A stretch of 64,000 nucleotides of DNA from Zobellella maritima (GTDB taxonomy: Bacteria > Pseudomonadota > Gammaproteobacteria > Enterobacterales > Aeromonadaceae). A model generated the notes under the pieces. The model was not told where the DNA came from. It did no database searches and was given only the letters and a program-made list of their open reading frames with translations. The translations under genes were made by a program, and so were the position numbers. Numbering within the stretch: position 1 is the stretch's first letter; every line of letters starts with the position of its first letter. Location of the stretch: the NCBI RefSeq assembly GCF_003075035.1, contig NZ_QCZE01000001.1, positions 878,187 through 942,186 on the forward strand, given 5' to 3'. Positions 7,422 through 17,754 of the stretch are shown one piece after another.

Positions 7422-9335
7422 ATGTCCGAAGCCGTGCATACTGAAACTCATGGTTTTCAAACCGAAGTAAAACAACTGCTCAACCTGATGGCCCACAGCC
7501 TCTATTCCAATAAAGAGGTGTTTCTGCGCGAGCTGGTGTCCAACGCCGCCGACGCCGCCGACAAGCTGCGCTTCAGGGCCCTGTCCGACAGCGCCTTGTA
7601 TGAAAACGATGGCCAGCTGCGGGTACGTCTGTTGCTGGATAAGGACAACAAGACGCTGACCATTTCCGACAACGGCATCGGCATGACCCGCGACGAGGTG
7701 ATCGAGCACCTGGGCACCATCGCCAAGTCCGGTACCAAGGCCTTCTTCGGCCAGTTGTCCGGCGATCAGGCCAAGGATTCCCAGTTGATAGGCCAGTTCG
7801 GCGTGGGCTTCTATTCCGCCTTTATCGTGGCCGACAAGGTGACGGTGCGCAGCCGGGCGGCCGGCGAAGCCGCCGATCGCGGCGTGCAGTGGGAGTCGGA
7901 TGGTGACGGCAGCTTTACCGTAGCCGATATCGAGAAAACCGACCGGGGTACCGATGTGGTGCTGCATCTGCGTGAAGCCGAGCAGGAATTCCTCGATGAC
8001 TGGCGTCTGCGCAGCATCATCGGCAAATATTCCGACCATATCAGCATCGCCGTGGAAATGTGGAAAGAAGGTACGCCCGAGCAGGAAGTGGAAGACGGCG
8101 ACAACATTCCCGCCACCGAAGGCCAGTGGGAGCAGGTCAACAAGGCGACCGCCCTGTGGACCCGTTCAAAGGGCGAGGTTAGCGACGAGGAATACCAGGA
8201 GTTCTACAAGCATATCTCCCACGACTACCAGGACGCCCTGACCTGGAGCCATAACAAGGTGGAAGGCAACCAGGAATACACCAGCCTGCTGTATATCCCC
8301 GCCAAGGCGCCCTGGGATCTGTGGAATCGGGATCAAAGCCATGGCCTCAAGCTGTATGTGCAGCGGGTGTTCATCATGGATGACGCCGAGCAGTTTATGC
8401 CAACATACCTGCGATTTGTCAAAGGGGTGCTGGACTCCAACGATCTGCCGCTCAACGTGTCCCGGGAAATCCTGCAGGACAACAAGATTACCGCCCAGCT
8501 GCGCAAGGCCTGCAGCAAGCGGGTGCTGACCATGCTCGAACAGATGGCCAAGAACGATGCGGAAAAATACCAGGGCTTCTGGAAAGAGTTCGGTAATGTG
8601 CTGAAGGAAGGTCCGGCGGAAGATTTCGCCAACCGCGAGCAGATCGGTGGCCTGCTGCGTTTTGCCAGCACCCACCATGATTCCGACGCCCAGACGGTAT
8701 CGCTGGATGACTATATCTCGCGCATGCCCGAGAGCCAGGAGAAGATCTACTACATCACCGCCGACAGCTATACCGCTGCCAGCCACAGCCCGCACCTGGA
8801 AATCTTCCGCAAGAAGGGTATCGAAGTGCTGCTGATGTGGGAGCGGGTCGACGAGTGGCTGATGAACCACTTCAGCGAATATCAGGGCAAGCAGCTGGTG
8901 TCTGTCACCAAGGGCGCGCTGGATCTGGGCGAGCTGGACGACGAAGAAACCAAGAAGGCCCAGGAAGAAGCCAAGGAAGCCCTGGCCCCTGTGCTGGAAA
9001 GGGTCAAGGCAGCCCTGGCCGACGAGGTGAAGGAAGTACGCCTGACCCATCGTCTGACCAGCACCCCGTCCTGCGTGGTGGCCGGCGAGCATGACATGAG
9101 CACCCAGATGATCAAGCTGATGCAGGCCGCCGGCCAGCCGGTGCCCGAGCAGAAATACATCCTGGAGCTGAATCCGGAGCATGTACTGGTCAAGAAGCTG
9201 GGCGAGCAGCCGGAAGGTGAGCAGTTCAACGAATGGTCGCATCTGCTGCTGGAGCAGGCGCTGCTGGCCGAGCAGGGTGGACTGAAAGATCCGGCGGCCT
9301 TCGTGTCCCGCGTCAACCGCCTCTTGCTGGGCTGA
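7422..9335 (+). CDS. htpG: Molecular chaperone HtpG (Hsp90)
   Basis: 637 residues, full length for bacterial Hsp90. It is a dimeric ATP-driven cytosolic chaperone. The N-terminal GHKL ATPase contains [15 protein letters not shown] (catalytic Glu near residue 35), DNGIGM and the [11 protein letters not shown] lid motif near residue 125. The middle domain carries the catalytic-loop Arg in [11 protein letters not shown]. The C-terminal dimerisation domain ends in [11 protein letters not shown]. Expression is probably heat-induced, given the sigma-32 promoter immediately upstream. A strong terminator follows at 9377. Confidence 0.96.
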   Translation: MSEAVHTETHGFQTEVKQLLNLMAHSLYSNKEVFLRELVSNAADAADKLRFRALSDSALYENDGQLRVRLLLDKDNKTLTISDNGIGMTRDEVIEHLGTIAKSGTKAFFGQLSGDQAKDSQLIGQFGVGFYSAFIVADKVTVRSRAAGEAADRGVQWESDGDGSFTVADIEKTDRGTDVVLHLREAEQEFLDDWRLRSIIGKYSDHISIAVEMWKEGTPEQEVEDGDNIPATEGQWEQVNKATALWTRSKGEVSDEEYQEFYKHISHDYQDALTWSHNKVEGNQEYTSLLYIPAKAPWDLWNRDQSHGLKLYVQRVFIMDDAEQFMPTYLRFVKGVLDSNDLPLNVSREILQDNKITAQLRKACSKRVLTMLEQMAKNDAEKYQGFWKEFGNVLKEGPAEDFANREQIGGLLRFASTHHDSDAQTVSLDDYISRMPESQEKIYYITADSYTAASHSPHLEIFRKKGIEVLLMWERVDEWLMNHFSEYQGKQLVSVTKGALDLGELDDEETKKAQEEAKEALAPVLERVKAALADEVKEVRLTHRLTSTPSCVVAGEHDMSTQMIKLMQAAGQPVPEQKYILELNPEHVLVKKLGEQPEGEQFNEWSHLLLEQALLAEQGGLKDPAAFVSRVNRLLLG

Positions 9336-9376
9336 TCCCTCTGGCCCGGTCAACAGCGGCCGCTCCGCAGTAATAA

Positions 9377-9409
9377 AGATGCCCCGCCTTTTGGCGGGGC
9401 ATCTCTTTT
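9377..9409 (+). terminator. Terminator of htpG
   Basis: A perfect 12-bp stem (9377-9388 with 9393-9404) with a TTTT loop is followed by CTTTT. Confidence 0.85.
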
Positions 9410-9450
9410 ATAGGCGAGGATGTCGATGGTAGTGCGGGGCCCAATGTTTG

Positions 9451-9663
9451 TAAGGAGCGGCGGTCTTGTGGGCGGGGCGACCCCGCCGCGATGGTAGCTG
9501 ACGAGAGATGATGGCCTGTCGGCCATATCGCCGCGAGGTCGCGCCTCCTACAGGTTCATTGCCCGATTTGGGGTCTGTTGTAGGAGGGGCGACCCCGCCA
9601 CGATGATAGCTGACGAGAGATGATGGCCAGTCGGTCATATTGCCGCGTTGTCTCGCCTCCTAC
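9451..9663. repeat. Two REP-like palindromes downstream of htpG
   Basis: Two tandem palindromic units, about 9463-9552 and 9579-9663, share the core GGGCGACCCCGCC-CGATG and an identical inner stretch around GCTGACGAGAGATGATGG. Each closes with GCGCCTCCTAC or CTCGCCTCCTAC. They are the clearest tandem pair of the element family seen at 7132, 25611 and 29891. Confidence 0.7.
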
Positions 9664-9707
9664 ACATCACCGCGGGGTCGGGCTGTCCACTATCGCTCCC
9701 GGAGGCG

Positions 9708-11471
9708 TCAGGGCTTAGGGGCTGCCTGGTGGTAAGGCTCAATATGCGAGCCGGCAAACACCTCTTTACCCGCCACTATGGTCTTTTCAACCGCCACATC
9801 CCGCAGGTGCAGGGGATCCACCGTCAGCGGATCCTCGGCCAATACCACCATATCGGCGACTTTACCCACTTCGATTGACCCCCGTTGCTGCTCATCAAAG
9901 GTCAGATAGGCCGGGCCCAGGGTATAGGCCCTGATGGCTTCCTCGACCTTGATGGCTTCTTCGGCGCCATAGACCTTGCCATCGTAGCCCATGCGGGTGG
10001 TGGCCGCCCAGATGCCGAGCAGGGGGCCATGAGGAAGGCCATCCGAGCCATAGGCTATCTTGATGCCATGATCCAGCAGCGAGCGCTGGGGATTCTGCCG
10101 TTCCAGGCGGTTACCACTGACCGCCGCCAGCATAAAGGCGTTGTTGTAGTAGGTATAGTTGGGCTGGGTGTCGACAATGATATCCAGCTCGGCGATCTTG
10201 GTCAGGGTCTCTTCGGGTGGCCGAATGGTCAGGTGATGCAGGTGGTGGCGGTGGTCCTCCCTCGGGCTTTCCTTCAGGATCCGCTCCAGTACCTTCACCG
10301 CCTGCACCGTGGCGGCGTCGCCTATGGTGTGAATACCCAGCTGCCAGCCCAGCTCGTGGGCGCGCTTGCTCACCCTGTACAGGCTGTCCCGGGGGATGAC
10401 TGTGACCCCGTCGAAATCGCCTTGCTGGTTTTCCCAGGGACCCCGTTCATCGAAACGCACCTTGCTGTCGTAGGGTTTGAGGGTCCGGAAATCCGGTACC
10501 GCAATGGCGCCATCCATGGCCATCTTGATGGCGCCGAGTTTCAGCCGATCATCACCGACCCCGGTATGAAAGCCAAGTCCTTCTATTTCTGCCAGGCTGG
10601 TTTCCACATTGTCATAGCCGGGGAACAGGAAGATTTGCAGGGTTGCCCGGGGCAGCTCCTCCCCCCAGCGGGCATAGACATCCTGGATCAAGCGCAGTTC
10701 ATGGGGCCGGACCCCGGCGACATTGACGCTGGTAACGCCCATGGGCGGGAACTTCTTCAGCTGGGCTCGCAGGTTTTCCCGGGCGCTGTCGTCGTTCAAC
10801 GCCGGGTTGGGGATTACCCCGAGGGCATAACGCCGTGCTCCCATGGTCAGCACACCCAAAGGCTCCCCCTGTTCATCACGCACAATCAGGCCGTCCTTGG
10901 GTTCGGGCGTATCCTTGTTCAGACCGGTTTTGTCGATGGCCTGGGAGTTGAGCGTCAGCTTAAGTACGCCGCAGGCCAGCATCACCGGGTGGTCGGGGGC
11001 GATGGCGTCCAGCTCCCAACGGTTGGGCATTGCCATATGACAGTAGGGGCGACTCATGACCCCTATCAGCCATTCACCGGCTGGTGTGCTGGCGGCCTGT
11101 TCGGCCAGTATCTTGCCGAGTTGATCCGGGGTGGGGACATCGAAGCTGGCGCCGAATGGCCGGGCACCGGTGCTTACATGGATATGCCCGTCGTAGAAGC
11201 CGGGCATCAGGGTCTTGCCTTGCAGATCAATCTGTTTAGTGTCGGCTGAGGCCAGAGCCTGGATCTGACGGTTGTTACCGACCGCCATGATATGGCCATT
11301 TTTTACGGCGACCGCTTCGGCAATATCGAAGTTGTTATTGACGGTGATCACCTTGGCATTGTGATAGATGGTCTCGGCAACGTCGGCCGGATTGCCGGCG
11401 GTTGTGTTGAATGTCATGAGCGGCGCCATGGCCAGCGCCAGATGGGCAACCTTACGCATTACATTTTCCAT
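9708..11471 (-). CDS. Exported YtcJ-type amidohydrolase (Amidohydro_3)
   Basis: 587 residues from the ATG at 11471. The N-terminus MENVMRKVAHLALAMAPLMT looks like a signal peptide, ending before NTTAGNPAD, so the enzyme is probably periplasmic. The metal-dependent hydrolase core begins near residue 25; the metal-binding HIH sits in PGFYDGHIHVSTG, with further candidate ligands in HTIGDAAT and in AYGSDGLPHGP. Family enzymes hydrolyse C-N bonds in cyclic or acylated amines, but the substrate cannot be read from sequence. The SD GAGGAG lies close (3 nt) to the chosen ATG; MRKV four codons later is an alternative start. It is a single gene, inserted between htpG and adk, which adjoin in E. coli. 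Confidence 0.8.
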   Translation of the reverse strand: MENVMRKVAHLALAMAPLMTFNTTAGNPADVAETIYHNAKVITVNNNFDIAEAVAVKNGHIMAVGNNRQIQALASADTKQIDLQGKTLMPGFYDGHIHVSTGARPFGASFDVPTPDQLGKILAEQAASTPAGEWLIGVMSRPYCHMAMPNRWELDAIAPDHPVMLACGVLKLTLNSQAIDKTGLNKDTPEPKDGLIVRDEQGEPLGVLTMGARRYALGVIPNPALNDDSARENLRAQLKKFPPMGVTSVNVAGVRPHELRLIQDVYARWGEELPRATLQIFLFPGYDNVETSLAEIEGLGFHTGVGDDRLKLGAIKMAMDGAIAVPDFRTLKPYDSKVRFDERGPWENQQGDFDGVTVIPRDSLYRVSKRAHELGWQLGIHTIGDAATVQAVKVLERILKESPREDHRHHLHHLTIRPPEETLTKIAELDIIVDTQPNYTYYNNAFMLAAVSGNRLERQNPQRSLLDHGIKIAYGSDGLPHGPLLGIWAATTRMGYDGKVYGAEEAIKVEEAIRAYTLGPAYLTFDEQQRGSIEVGKVADMVVLAEDPLTVDPLHLRDVAVEKTIVAGKEVFAGSHIEPYHQAAPKP

Positions 11472-12507
<1,036 letters not shown>

Positions 12508-12516
12508 TAATCACCC

Positions 12517-12550
12517 ATCGGGGCCGTACTGTCGTTAGTACGGCCCCGAT
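12517..12550 (+). terminator. Perfect hairpin between adk and hemH
   Basis: A 14-bp perfect stem (12517-12530 with 12537-12550) has a 6-nt loop. There is no T-run on either side, so it may act as an mRNA-stabilising or partial terminator structure rather than a full Rho-independent terminator. Confidence 0.55.
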
Positions 12551-12572
12551 CTATTCAGGACATGGCAACAAG

Positions 12573-13541
12573 GTGAAAACAGGCGTTCTACTGGTAAACC
12601 TGGGTACCCCTACAGCCCCGACCGCCAAGGCGGTAAAAGTCTTTCTCAGTCAATTCCTGCACGACTACCGGGTGGTGGATATGCCCAGAGTGGTATGGTG
12701 CCCCTTGCTTCACGGAATTATCCTGCCGTTCAGAGCGCCCAAGGTTGCCAAGCTGTACCAGTCAATCTGGTGGCCGGAAGGCTCGCCACTGATGGTGGTA
12801 AGCCAGCGCCAGCAACAGGCGTTGAGCAAGGCTTTCGTCCGGGAAGGCATAGATATGCCGGTGGCGCTGGCCATGAGTTACGGTGAGCCTTCGATGGCCA
12901 ACGCCTGGCAGGATCTCAAGTCGGCCGGTGTCGACCGGGTGATTATATTGCCGCTGTACCCGCAATATTCGGTCAGTACCACGGCGTCGGTATTCGATAG
13001 CTGGGCCAGGTTGATGAAAACCGAAACCTGTCTGCCGGCCTTTCGCTTTATTCATGATTATCATGATCACAGCGGTTATATCCAGGCCCTGGCCGATTCG
13101 GTACGGGCACACTGGGCGGAGCATGGCCAGGCGGATATGCTGCTGTTGTCTTACCACGGCATACCCAAGCGCTTTCAGGAGCGGGGCGACCCTTATGGGC
13201 AGCAATGCCATCGGACATCGGAGCTGGTGGCAGAACAATTGGGCCTTGAGCGCCACCAGTGGCGCACCACCTTTCAGTCCCGTTTTGGCCGCGAGGAGTG
13301 GCTCAAGCCCTATACGGACGAGGCCATGAAAACTCTGCCAAATGAGGGCATCAAGCGACTGGATGTGATTTGTCCGGCATTTTCCGCCGATTGCCTGGAA
13401 ACCCTGGAAGAGATAGCCGAGCAGAATAAGGCGCTGTTTATCAAGTCGGGCGGTGAGCAATATCGTTATATTGCGGCCCTGAATGATAGTCGCTCGCATA
13501 TCCAGATGATGCTGGATCTGGTCTGCCGCGAGCTGGCCTGA
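12573..13541 (+). CDS. hemH: Ferrochelatase
   Basis: 322 residues, starting at GTG. It inserts Fe2+ into protoporphyrin IX, the last step of haem synthesis. Family landmarks are [14 protein letters not shown] at the N-terminus, [15 protein letters not shown] and [10 protein letters not shown], which holds the catalytic His near residue 190. [15 protein letters not shown] and [15 protein letters not shown] are also present. No Fe-S cluster cysteines are seen at the C-terminus, which agrees with the E. coli-type enzyme. It is separated from adk by a hairpin. Confidence 0.94.
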   Translation: MKTGVLLVNLGTPTAPTAKAVKVFLSQFLHDYRVVDMPRVVWCPLLHGIILPFRAPKVAKLYQSIWWPEGSPLMVVSQRQQQALSKAFVREGIDMPVALAMSYGEPSMANAWQDLKSAGVDRVIILPLYPQYSVSTTASVFDSWARLMKTETCLPAFRFIHDYHDHSGYIQALADSVRAHWAEHGQADMLLLSYHGIPKRFQERGDPYGQQCHRTSELVAEQLGLERHQWRTTFQSRFGREEWLKPYTDEAMKTLPNEGIKRLDVICPAFSADCLETLEEIAEQNKALFIKSGGEQYRYIAALNDSRSHIQMMLDLVCRELA

Positions 13542-13608
13542 ACAAGGCTGTGCCCGATAAACAGGGAAATGCTTCCTACTTCCTATTCCCGCCCTTACCT
13601 GCCCCCAT

Positions 13609-14079
13609 TCAGTGCAGAGCCGGCAGCCCGGATGGGGCAGTAATGATAAATCCCCGACAATTTCCTCTTTGAGCCGCGGCCTGCAGGCAGGCCTGCTGGC
13701 GCTGGCCGGGTTTTGCCTGCCAGCTGACCAGGGCACCCATGCTCCCCTGCGCCAGGGCGCGCTCCATCAACGACTGACTTGCCCCCGGAGGTATTCCCTG
13801 GATGCTGAGCACCCGCCAGGGAGCCACGCCCGCCTGCTGCAGCGCCTGCTTTGAGAGGGGGGCGGGTGCGTTCACCATCAGGATCCAGCCGCTACCCTGC
13901 CGGCTGATGGTCGACAATTCGGCCAATAACCGGGATTGCTGCTGGCAGTTCCAATGCTCGATAAGGCTGACTCCCTTGCCGTGAGGCAGGGAGGCAGAGC
14001 CGGGCGTGGTTTGCGCCTGCTGCCAGGATCCGGACAGTGCATCGAAGACATTCTGGTGAGTGAGCATGATGGTAGCCAT
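13609..14079 (-). CDS. sulA: SulA-like SOS cell-division inhibitor
   Basis: 156 residues from ATG 14079 (CAGGG SD, 7-nt spacing). The central block GSGWILMVNAPAPLSKQALQQAG and the later LMERALAQGSMGALVSW resemble the SulA/RecA-like fold, in which SulA blocks FtsZ polymerisation after DNA damage. A near-consensus LexA box lies 21 bp upstream of the start, which strongly supports SOS control. Sequence similarity to E. coli SulA is modest, and SulA is related to ImuA-type proteins. However, no imuB or dnaE2 is adjacent, so SulA is the better reading. Confidence 0.75.
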   Translation of the reverse strand: MATIMLTHQNVFDALSGSWQQAQTTPGSASLPHGKGVSLIEHWNCQQQSRLLAELSTISRQGSGWILMVNAPAPLSKQALQQAGVAPWRVLSIQGIPPGASQSLMERALAQGSMGALVSWQAKPGQRQQACLQAAAQRGNCRGFIITAPSGLPALH

Positions 14080-14099
14080 AAGCAATCCCTGTCGTTTGT

Positions 14100-14115
14100 C
14101 TGTGTATATATACAG
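14100..14115 (-). promoter_or_regulatory. LexA (SOS) box
   Basis: CTGT-N8-ACAG with an alternating TA core; the minus-strand flanks read TA before CTGT. This is almost the E. coli consensus. It lies just upstream of the sulA-like gene and about 115 bp upstream of the divergent DUF4250 gene. Confidence 0.85.
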
Positions 14116-14230
14116 TAGTCTTGCCGGGTGCCGGGGGTCAAGAAAATACTGTTTAAATTTACAGTATTGTTGGCCGGGGGGCTCGGGGCAGGGAGGCTAT
14201 ACTGAGCAGGGAACTATCAGGAGACTCATT

Positions 14231-14428
14231 ATGGATGCGGTACAGCTGGGGCGAATGGACCCTCATATGGTGCTCAGCATTATCAACGAAAAACTGCGAC
14301 TGGAATGCGACAGCCTGGATGTCCTGCTGGCACGCTATGATCTGGATGCCGGACACCTGAATGCGCGCATGGCGCAAATCGGCTATCACTACGATGTTCA
14401 CAGCAATCAATTTAAACCAAACACTTGA
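14231..14428 (+). CDS. DUF4250 family small protein
   Basis: 65 residues. The span MVLSIINEKLRLECDSLDVL, followed by a Y-D-L-D turn and GYHYDVHSNQFK at the end, matches the DUF4250 pattern: a small helical protein of unknown function. An AGGAG Shine-Dalgarno at 14218-14222 fixes the start at 14231. It is divergent from the sulA-like gene and followed by tpm after 54 bp, so it may share transcription with tpm. Confidence 0.75.
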   Translation: MDAVQLGRMDPHMVLSIINEKLRLECDSLDVLLARYDLDAGHLNARMAQIGYHYDVHSNQFKPNT

Positions 14429-14482
14429 TGCCGGTGTCCGGGACTTGCGATAGTGGCAACCCGGTTACCATATGGAGTGAAT

Positions 14483-15139
14483 ATGGACGCAGAGTTTTGG
14501 CACCAGCGCTGGCAAACATCACGTATCGGCTTTCACCGGTCGCGGGTCAACCAGCAGCTACAGCAGTACTGGCAGGAACTGGCTGTCCCCGATCAGGCAG
14601 AGGTGCTGGTTCCGTTGTGCGGCAAGAGCCTGGACATGCACTGGCTGGCCGAGCAGGGGCACCGGATTGCCGGCTTCGAGCTGTCGCCCCTGGCGGTCCG
14701 GGATTTTTTTGCCGATGCGGGTTTTATCCCCCAACAGCATCGGCTGGAGCATTATCTCTGCTGGCAGGCCGTCGATTTCAACCTGTTTCAGGGGGATTTT
14801 TTCCAGGCAGAGAGCCTGAACAAGCGGTATGAGGCAGCCTATGATCGGGCGGCGCTAATCGCCTTGCCCGAGCCGGTTCGCAGCCTTTATGCCCGGCTGA
14901 TGGCGCGCCTGCTGCACCCGGGGGGCCATATGTTGCTGGTTACCGTTGAGTTTGCACCGGCACAGTCTGATACGCCCCCCTTCTCCGTGTCGGAAGCAGA
15001 AGTCAGACGGCTGTTCGAGCCCTGTTTTGAGGTCACCCTGCTGGGCTGCATCGAAGAAGGCATGAGCAATCCCAGGGTGGCATCGGGCGAGCGGACGTTT
15101 TTCAACGAATTGTGCTTTAAACTGGTGCGCCGCCAATAG
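14483..15139 (+). CDS. tpm: Thiopurine S-methyltransferase
   Basis: 218 residues. It is a SAM-dependent methyltransferase; bacterial homologues methylate thiopurines and are linked to tellurite and selenite resistance. The N-terminus MDAEFWHQRW-x4-IGFH and the SAM motif VLVPLCGKSLDMHWLAEQGH (residues about 41-60) are diagnostic. ELSPLAV and YDRAALIALP follow in order. The start at 14483 has GGAG 5 nt upstream; an in-frame ATG at 14453 would add ten unconserved residues. Confidence 0.92.
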   Translation: MDAEFWHQRWQTSRIGFHRSRVNQQLQQYWQELAVPDQAEVLVPLCGKSLDMHWLAEQGHRIAGFELSPLAVRDFFADAGFIPQQHRLEHYLCWQAVDFNLFQGDFFQAESLNKRYEAAYDRAALIALPEPVRSLYARLMARLLHPGGHMLLVTVEFAPAQSDTPPFSVSEAEVRRLFEPCFEVTLLGCIEEGMSNPRVASGERTFFNELCFKLVRRQ

Positions 15140-15144
15140 GCTGG

Positions 15145-15795
15145 TCAGCAGGCCAGCTCTCGGTAAAGGGCGACCCGGCACAGGGCCGAGACTTCATTCA
15201 GATACGCATCAAGGGCGGCGGGAAAATTCAGTCCCTTGACCATGGTAAGGTTACGCAGGGTGGGAAACAGTTGAATATCATCCCAGCTCAGTCGGCTGTC
15301 CCGGCGCCGGGACGGAGGCTGTAGCCAGTCCAGCCCGGCGAAGGCGGCTTCCATTTTGGCAATGTACTCCGGGCTGTCGGCCAGCGCCCTGGCAAACGAA
15401 CAGCCCAGCATGGCGGTTTTATTGGCGGTGAAATACGCGATTGACTCTGGCTGCCGGAATTCGGGTAGCGGTAACTGCACATCGCGGGGGAACAGCAGCG
15501 ACCAGAGCGTGTGCTGGTGCGCTTCCAGCCAGTGGCTCAGGGCCTCGGCATGCCGGGCGGGGGCCAGGCTGTCGCCGCTGCATTCCATCAGATACTGGAC
15601 GATATCGGCACTTTCGGCCATAAAGCTGCCGTCGTCCTTTTCCAGTATCGGCACGGCGTTATAGCCGATCATGGCTTCGCGCCGGGCCACGTCGTGGTTG
15701 TCGATAATGCACTGGGTGACCGGCAAGCGGGTGTAGCCGGCGGCCATCATCGCCTTGATGCAAAAAGGGCAGTGATCGAAGACATAGAGTTTCAT
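15145..15795 (-). CDS. grxB: Glutaredoxin 2 (GrxB type)
   Basis: 216 residues. The N-terminal thioredoxin fold has the CPFC active site (C9, C12) in KLYVFDHCPFC. The C-terminal all-helical domain is GST-like, as in E. coli Grx2 (215 residues). VPILEKDDGSFMAESADIVQYL is the glutathione-binding region. It uses glutathione to reduce protein disulfides in the cytosol. It lies 21 bp downstream of cdd on the same strand, so co-transcription is possible. Confidence 0.92.
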   Translation of the reverse strand: MKLYVFDHCPFCIKAMMAAGYTRLPVTQCIIDNHDVARREAMIGYNAVPILEKDDGSFMAESADIVQYLMECSGDSLAPARHAEALSHWLEAHQHTLWSLLFPRDVQLPLPEFRQPESIAYFTANKTAMLGCSFARALADSPEYIAKMEAAFAGLDWLQPPSRRRDSRLSWDDIQLFPTLRNLTMVKGLNFPAALDAYLNEVSALCRVALYRELAC

Positions 15796-15816
15796 TGGAC
15801 CTTCCTTGATAAGGCG

Positions 15817-16671
15817 TTAAATCGTTACCCTGGTTAATGGTATTGCCGTAAAGCGGGACAAGGTCTGGGCTGCGGTTTCATATTGCCGGATCGGGGCCCG
15901 TTGTTCCACCAGGACGGCCCGGACTATCTGTCCGCCCTGGCCGCCGCCGAGCATCAGCTGGCTCAGCGCCATCTGCATCGGACTCAGGCTGGGGTTGAAG
16001 GCGGCATTCTCCAGGTAACGCCCCCGGCAGAGTCGGCCGTCGTCGAGTGCCAGTACCACCCCGGCCCGGTTGCCGCTGTAGGGAGCATGGCTGGCATTGG
16101 CCTCGGCCAGGGCGGCAAGCAAGAGCGGATCCTCGCTGCTCAGGTCAAGCTGTCCGGCAGCGGCGCCCAGCATGCCCCCCCGGATGCCCAGATCGGCCGG
16201 GCCGAAGGCATGAGGCAGGAGGTCGCCCAGCTTGTGGCTGCCGTCCGGCAGCAAGATGGTCAGGGAGTCGCCCTGGTTGAGTTCATTCATAAACTGCCGG
16301 CAATGCCCGCAGGGGGGAGCGCTGACCACGATTTTTTCGATGGACTGCTCACCCCGCAAGGCGGCATGGCCGATGGCGGCCTGCTCGGCGTGCAGCGAGT
16401 GGTTCAGCGGCAGGTCCGGCACCTCCAGGTTGGCGCCAAGATACCAGTGCCCCGAGCCGCCGACGGCGATGGCGCCGACATGAAAACGGGACACGGTAGC
16501 CGAGGCTTTTTGCTGGGCCAGGGGCAGCAGCGCAAGGGCCAGGGCATCGTTATTGAGGGCGGTGGCCTGGGCCAGTGCCCGGACTTGTGGCGGGGAAAAG
16601 GCAATGCAGTCTGCCAGACCGGCCCGAGTCAGGGCCAGTTGCAGGTTGGCATTGAGCGGTATATGCGTCAT
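15817..16671 (-). CDS. cdd: Cytidine deaminase, long dimeric type
   Basis: 284 residues, close to the E. coli dimeric enzyme (294). It deaminates cytidine and deoxycytidine to uridine forms for pyrimidine salvage. The zinc site is visible as HAEQ (His94 ligand, catalytic Glu96) and PPCGHC (Cys121 and Cys124). The N-terminal all-helical extension and the second, degenerate deaminase domain of the long form are present. Confidence 0.93.
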   Translation of the reverse strand: MTHIPLNANLQLALTRAGLADCIAFSPPQVRALAQATALNNDALALALLPLAQQKASATVSRFHVGAIAVGGSGHWYLGANLEVPDLPLNHSLHAEQAAIGHAALRGEQSIEKIVVSAPPCGHCRQFMNELNQGDSLTILLPDGSHKLGDLLPHAFGPADLGIRGGMLGAAAGQLDLSSEDPLLLAALAEANASHAPYSGNRAGVVLALDDGRLCRGRYLENAAFNPSLSPMQMALSQLMLGGGQGGQIVRAVLVEQRAPIRQYETAAQTLSRFTAIPLTRVTI

Positions 16672-16729
16672 TGACCGACTCCTGGTGGGGTGTAAAAAGC
16701 GTTGCAGCCTTGATGCAGATGTTCATTTG

Positions 16730-17578
16730 TCATGCTGCGGTGCCGGAATAGCCCTGTATCCATTTCATCACGCCGGATAGTTCTCCCATTGGATAGACGT
16801 GCAAGCGGACATCTCCCAGCTCGCGATGCGTGAGACCATCCTGGAGTGTGCTCAGAAAATGCTCTGGACCGACGGTTCCCAGCAGCGAGGTTATTTTCCA
16901 GCCATATTGACGCAGGAGTCGCATGGATACGCCGACGTGACATTGGCCGGCAAATTTGAGCAATCCGTTCACGGTCGACGGGCTCGGGATGCCGACGCGG
17001 ATGGGGACATCGATCTTTTCGCGCCTGACCCTTTCTATCCAGGACATCACCAACTCCACATCGAAAGACAGCTGGGTGGTGATTTCTACCGAGAATCCCC
17101 TGGCGGTCAGTGCATGAATTTTCCGCTTCAGGTAATCCCATAACGCCTGATCGCCTATCCGAGGATGTCCCTCGGGATAGCCCGCAATCCCGACCGTATC
17201 TATATCGGCCTTGTCCAGGATATGGCTGTTGATCACATCCATTGAGTCGATAAATGGCCCCCGGGGCGAGGATGGATCGCCGCCGACCAGGAAAATGCTC
17301 CGAATTTGACCGGTGCGAGTGGCCTGCGTCAGGTATGAATCAAGTACATTCAGTGATTCCAGTCTGCGTGATGAAATGATGGGCATCGGACTGACCCGAC
17401 TCGCATGAAGTGTTTCAACGGCCTGGAGCCGCTGCTCGAAGGTCTCGTTACCCAGGAACGCGATTTTGACCTGGGCACCTTCCGGGACATGCGGCCTGGC
17501 CTGAAGAAAGCGTGCGGCGTTTTTGGCCGTGGTTTCCATGGAAAAATCCGTGAACATGGTTGAGCGCCTGTTACTCAT
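16730..17578 (-). CDS. Methylenetetrahydrofolate reductase-like (MetF family) protein
   Basis: About 282 residues from ATG 17578; ATG 17557 (AGG 9 nt upstream) is an alternative start. The frame stays open upstream to 17821, but that stretch is unlike the family. A MetF-type barrel is suggested by MPIISSRRL, SIFLVGGDPSSPRGPF (equivalent of the RGD-P flavin loop), VGIAGYPEGHPRI, TTQLSFD and VPIRVGIPSP. The residues GYPEGHP and TQ-x-FD match MetF signatures well. It is shorter and more divergent than MetF, so a C1-transfer role in methyl-group catabolism is as likely as methionine synthesis. It lies alone between cdd and lrgB. Confidence 0.7.
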   Translation of the reverse strand: MSNRRSTMFTDFSMETTAKNAARFLQARPHVPEGAQVKIAFLGNETFEQRLQAVETLHASRVSPMPIISSRRLESLNVLDSYLTQATRTGQIRSIFLVGGDPSSPRGPFIDSMDVINSHILDKADIDTVGIAGYPEGHPRIGDQALWDYLKRKIHALTARGFSVEITTQLSFDVELVMSWIERVRREKIDVPIRVGIPSPSTVNGLLKFAGQCHVGVSMRLLRQYGWKITSLLGTVGPEHFLSTLQDGLTHRELGDVRLHVYPMGELSGVMKWIQGYSGTAA

Positions 17579-17754
17579 GGAATGACCATTATATTGAAAT
17601 ACTGTGTCTGAACCAGCTCGAATCCGGACTGCCCCGACTCGGGAAGGCCGGGGCCTCGCGAAAGAGGACAGGATGAAGGAGCCGGGTTCATTTCTGCCTC
17701 TGGGAGGTGTCCGCATGTTATTGGCCCATCCTACAACCTGAAACTGACGGTTGA

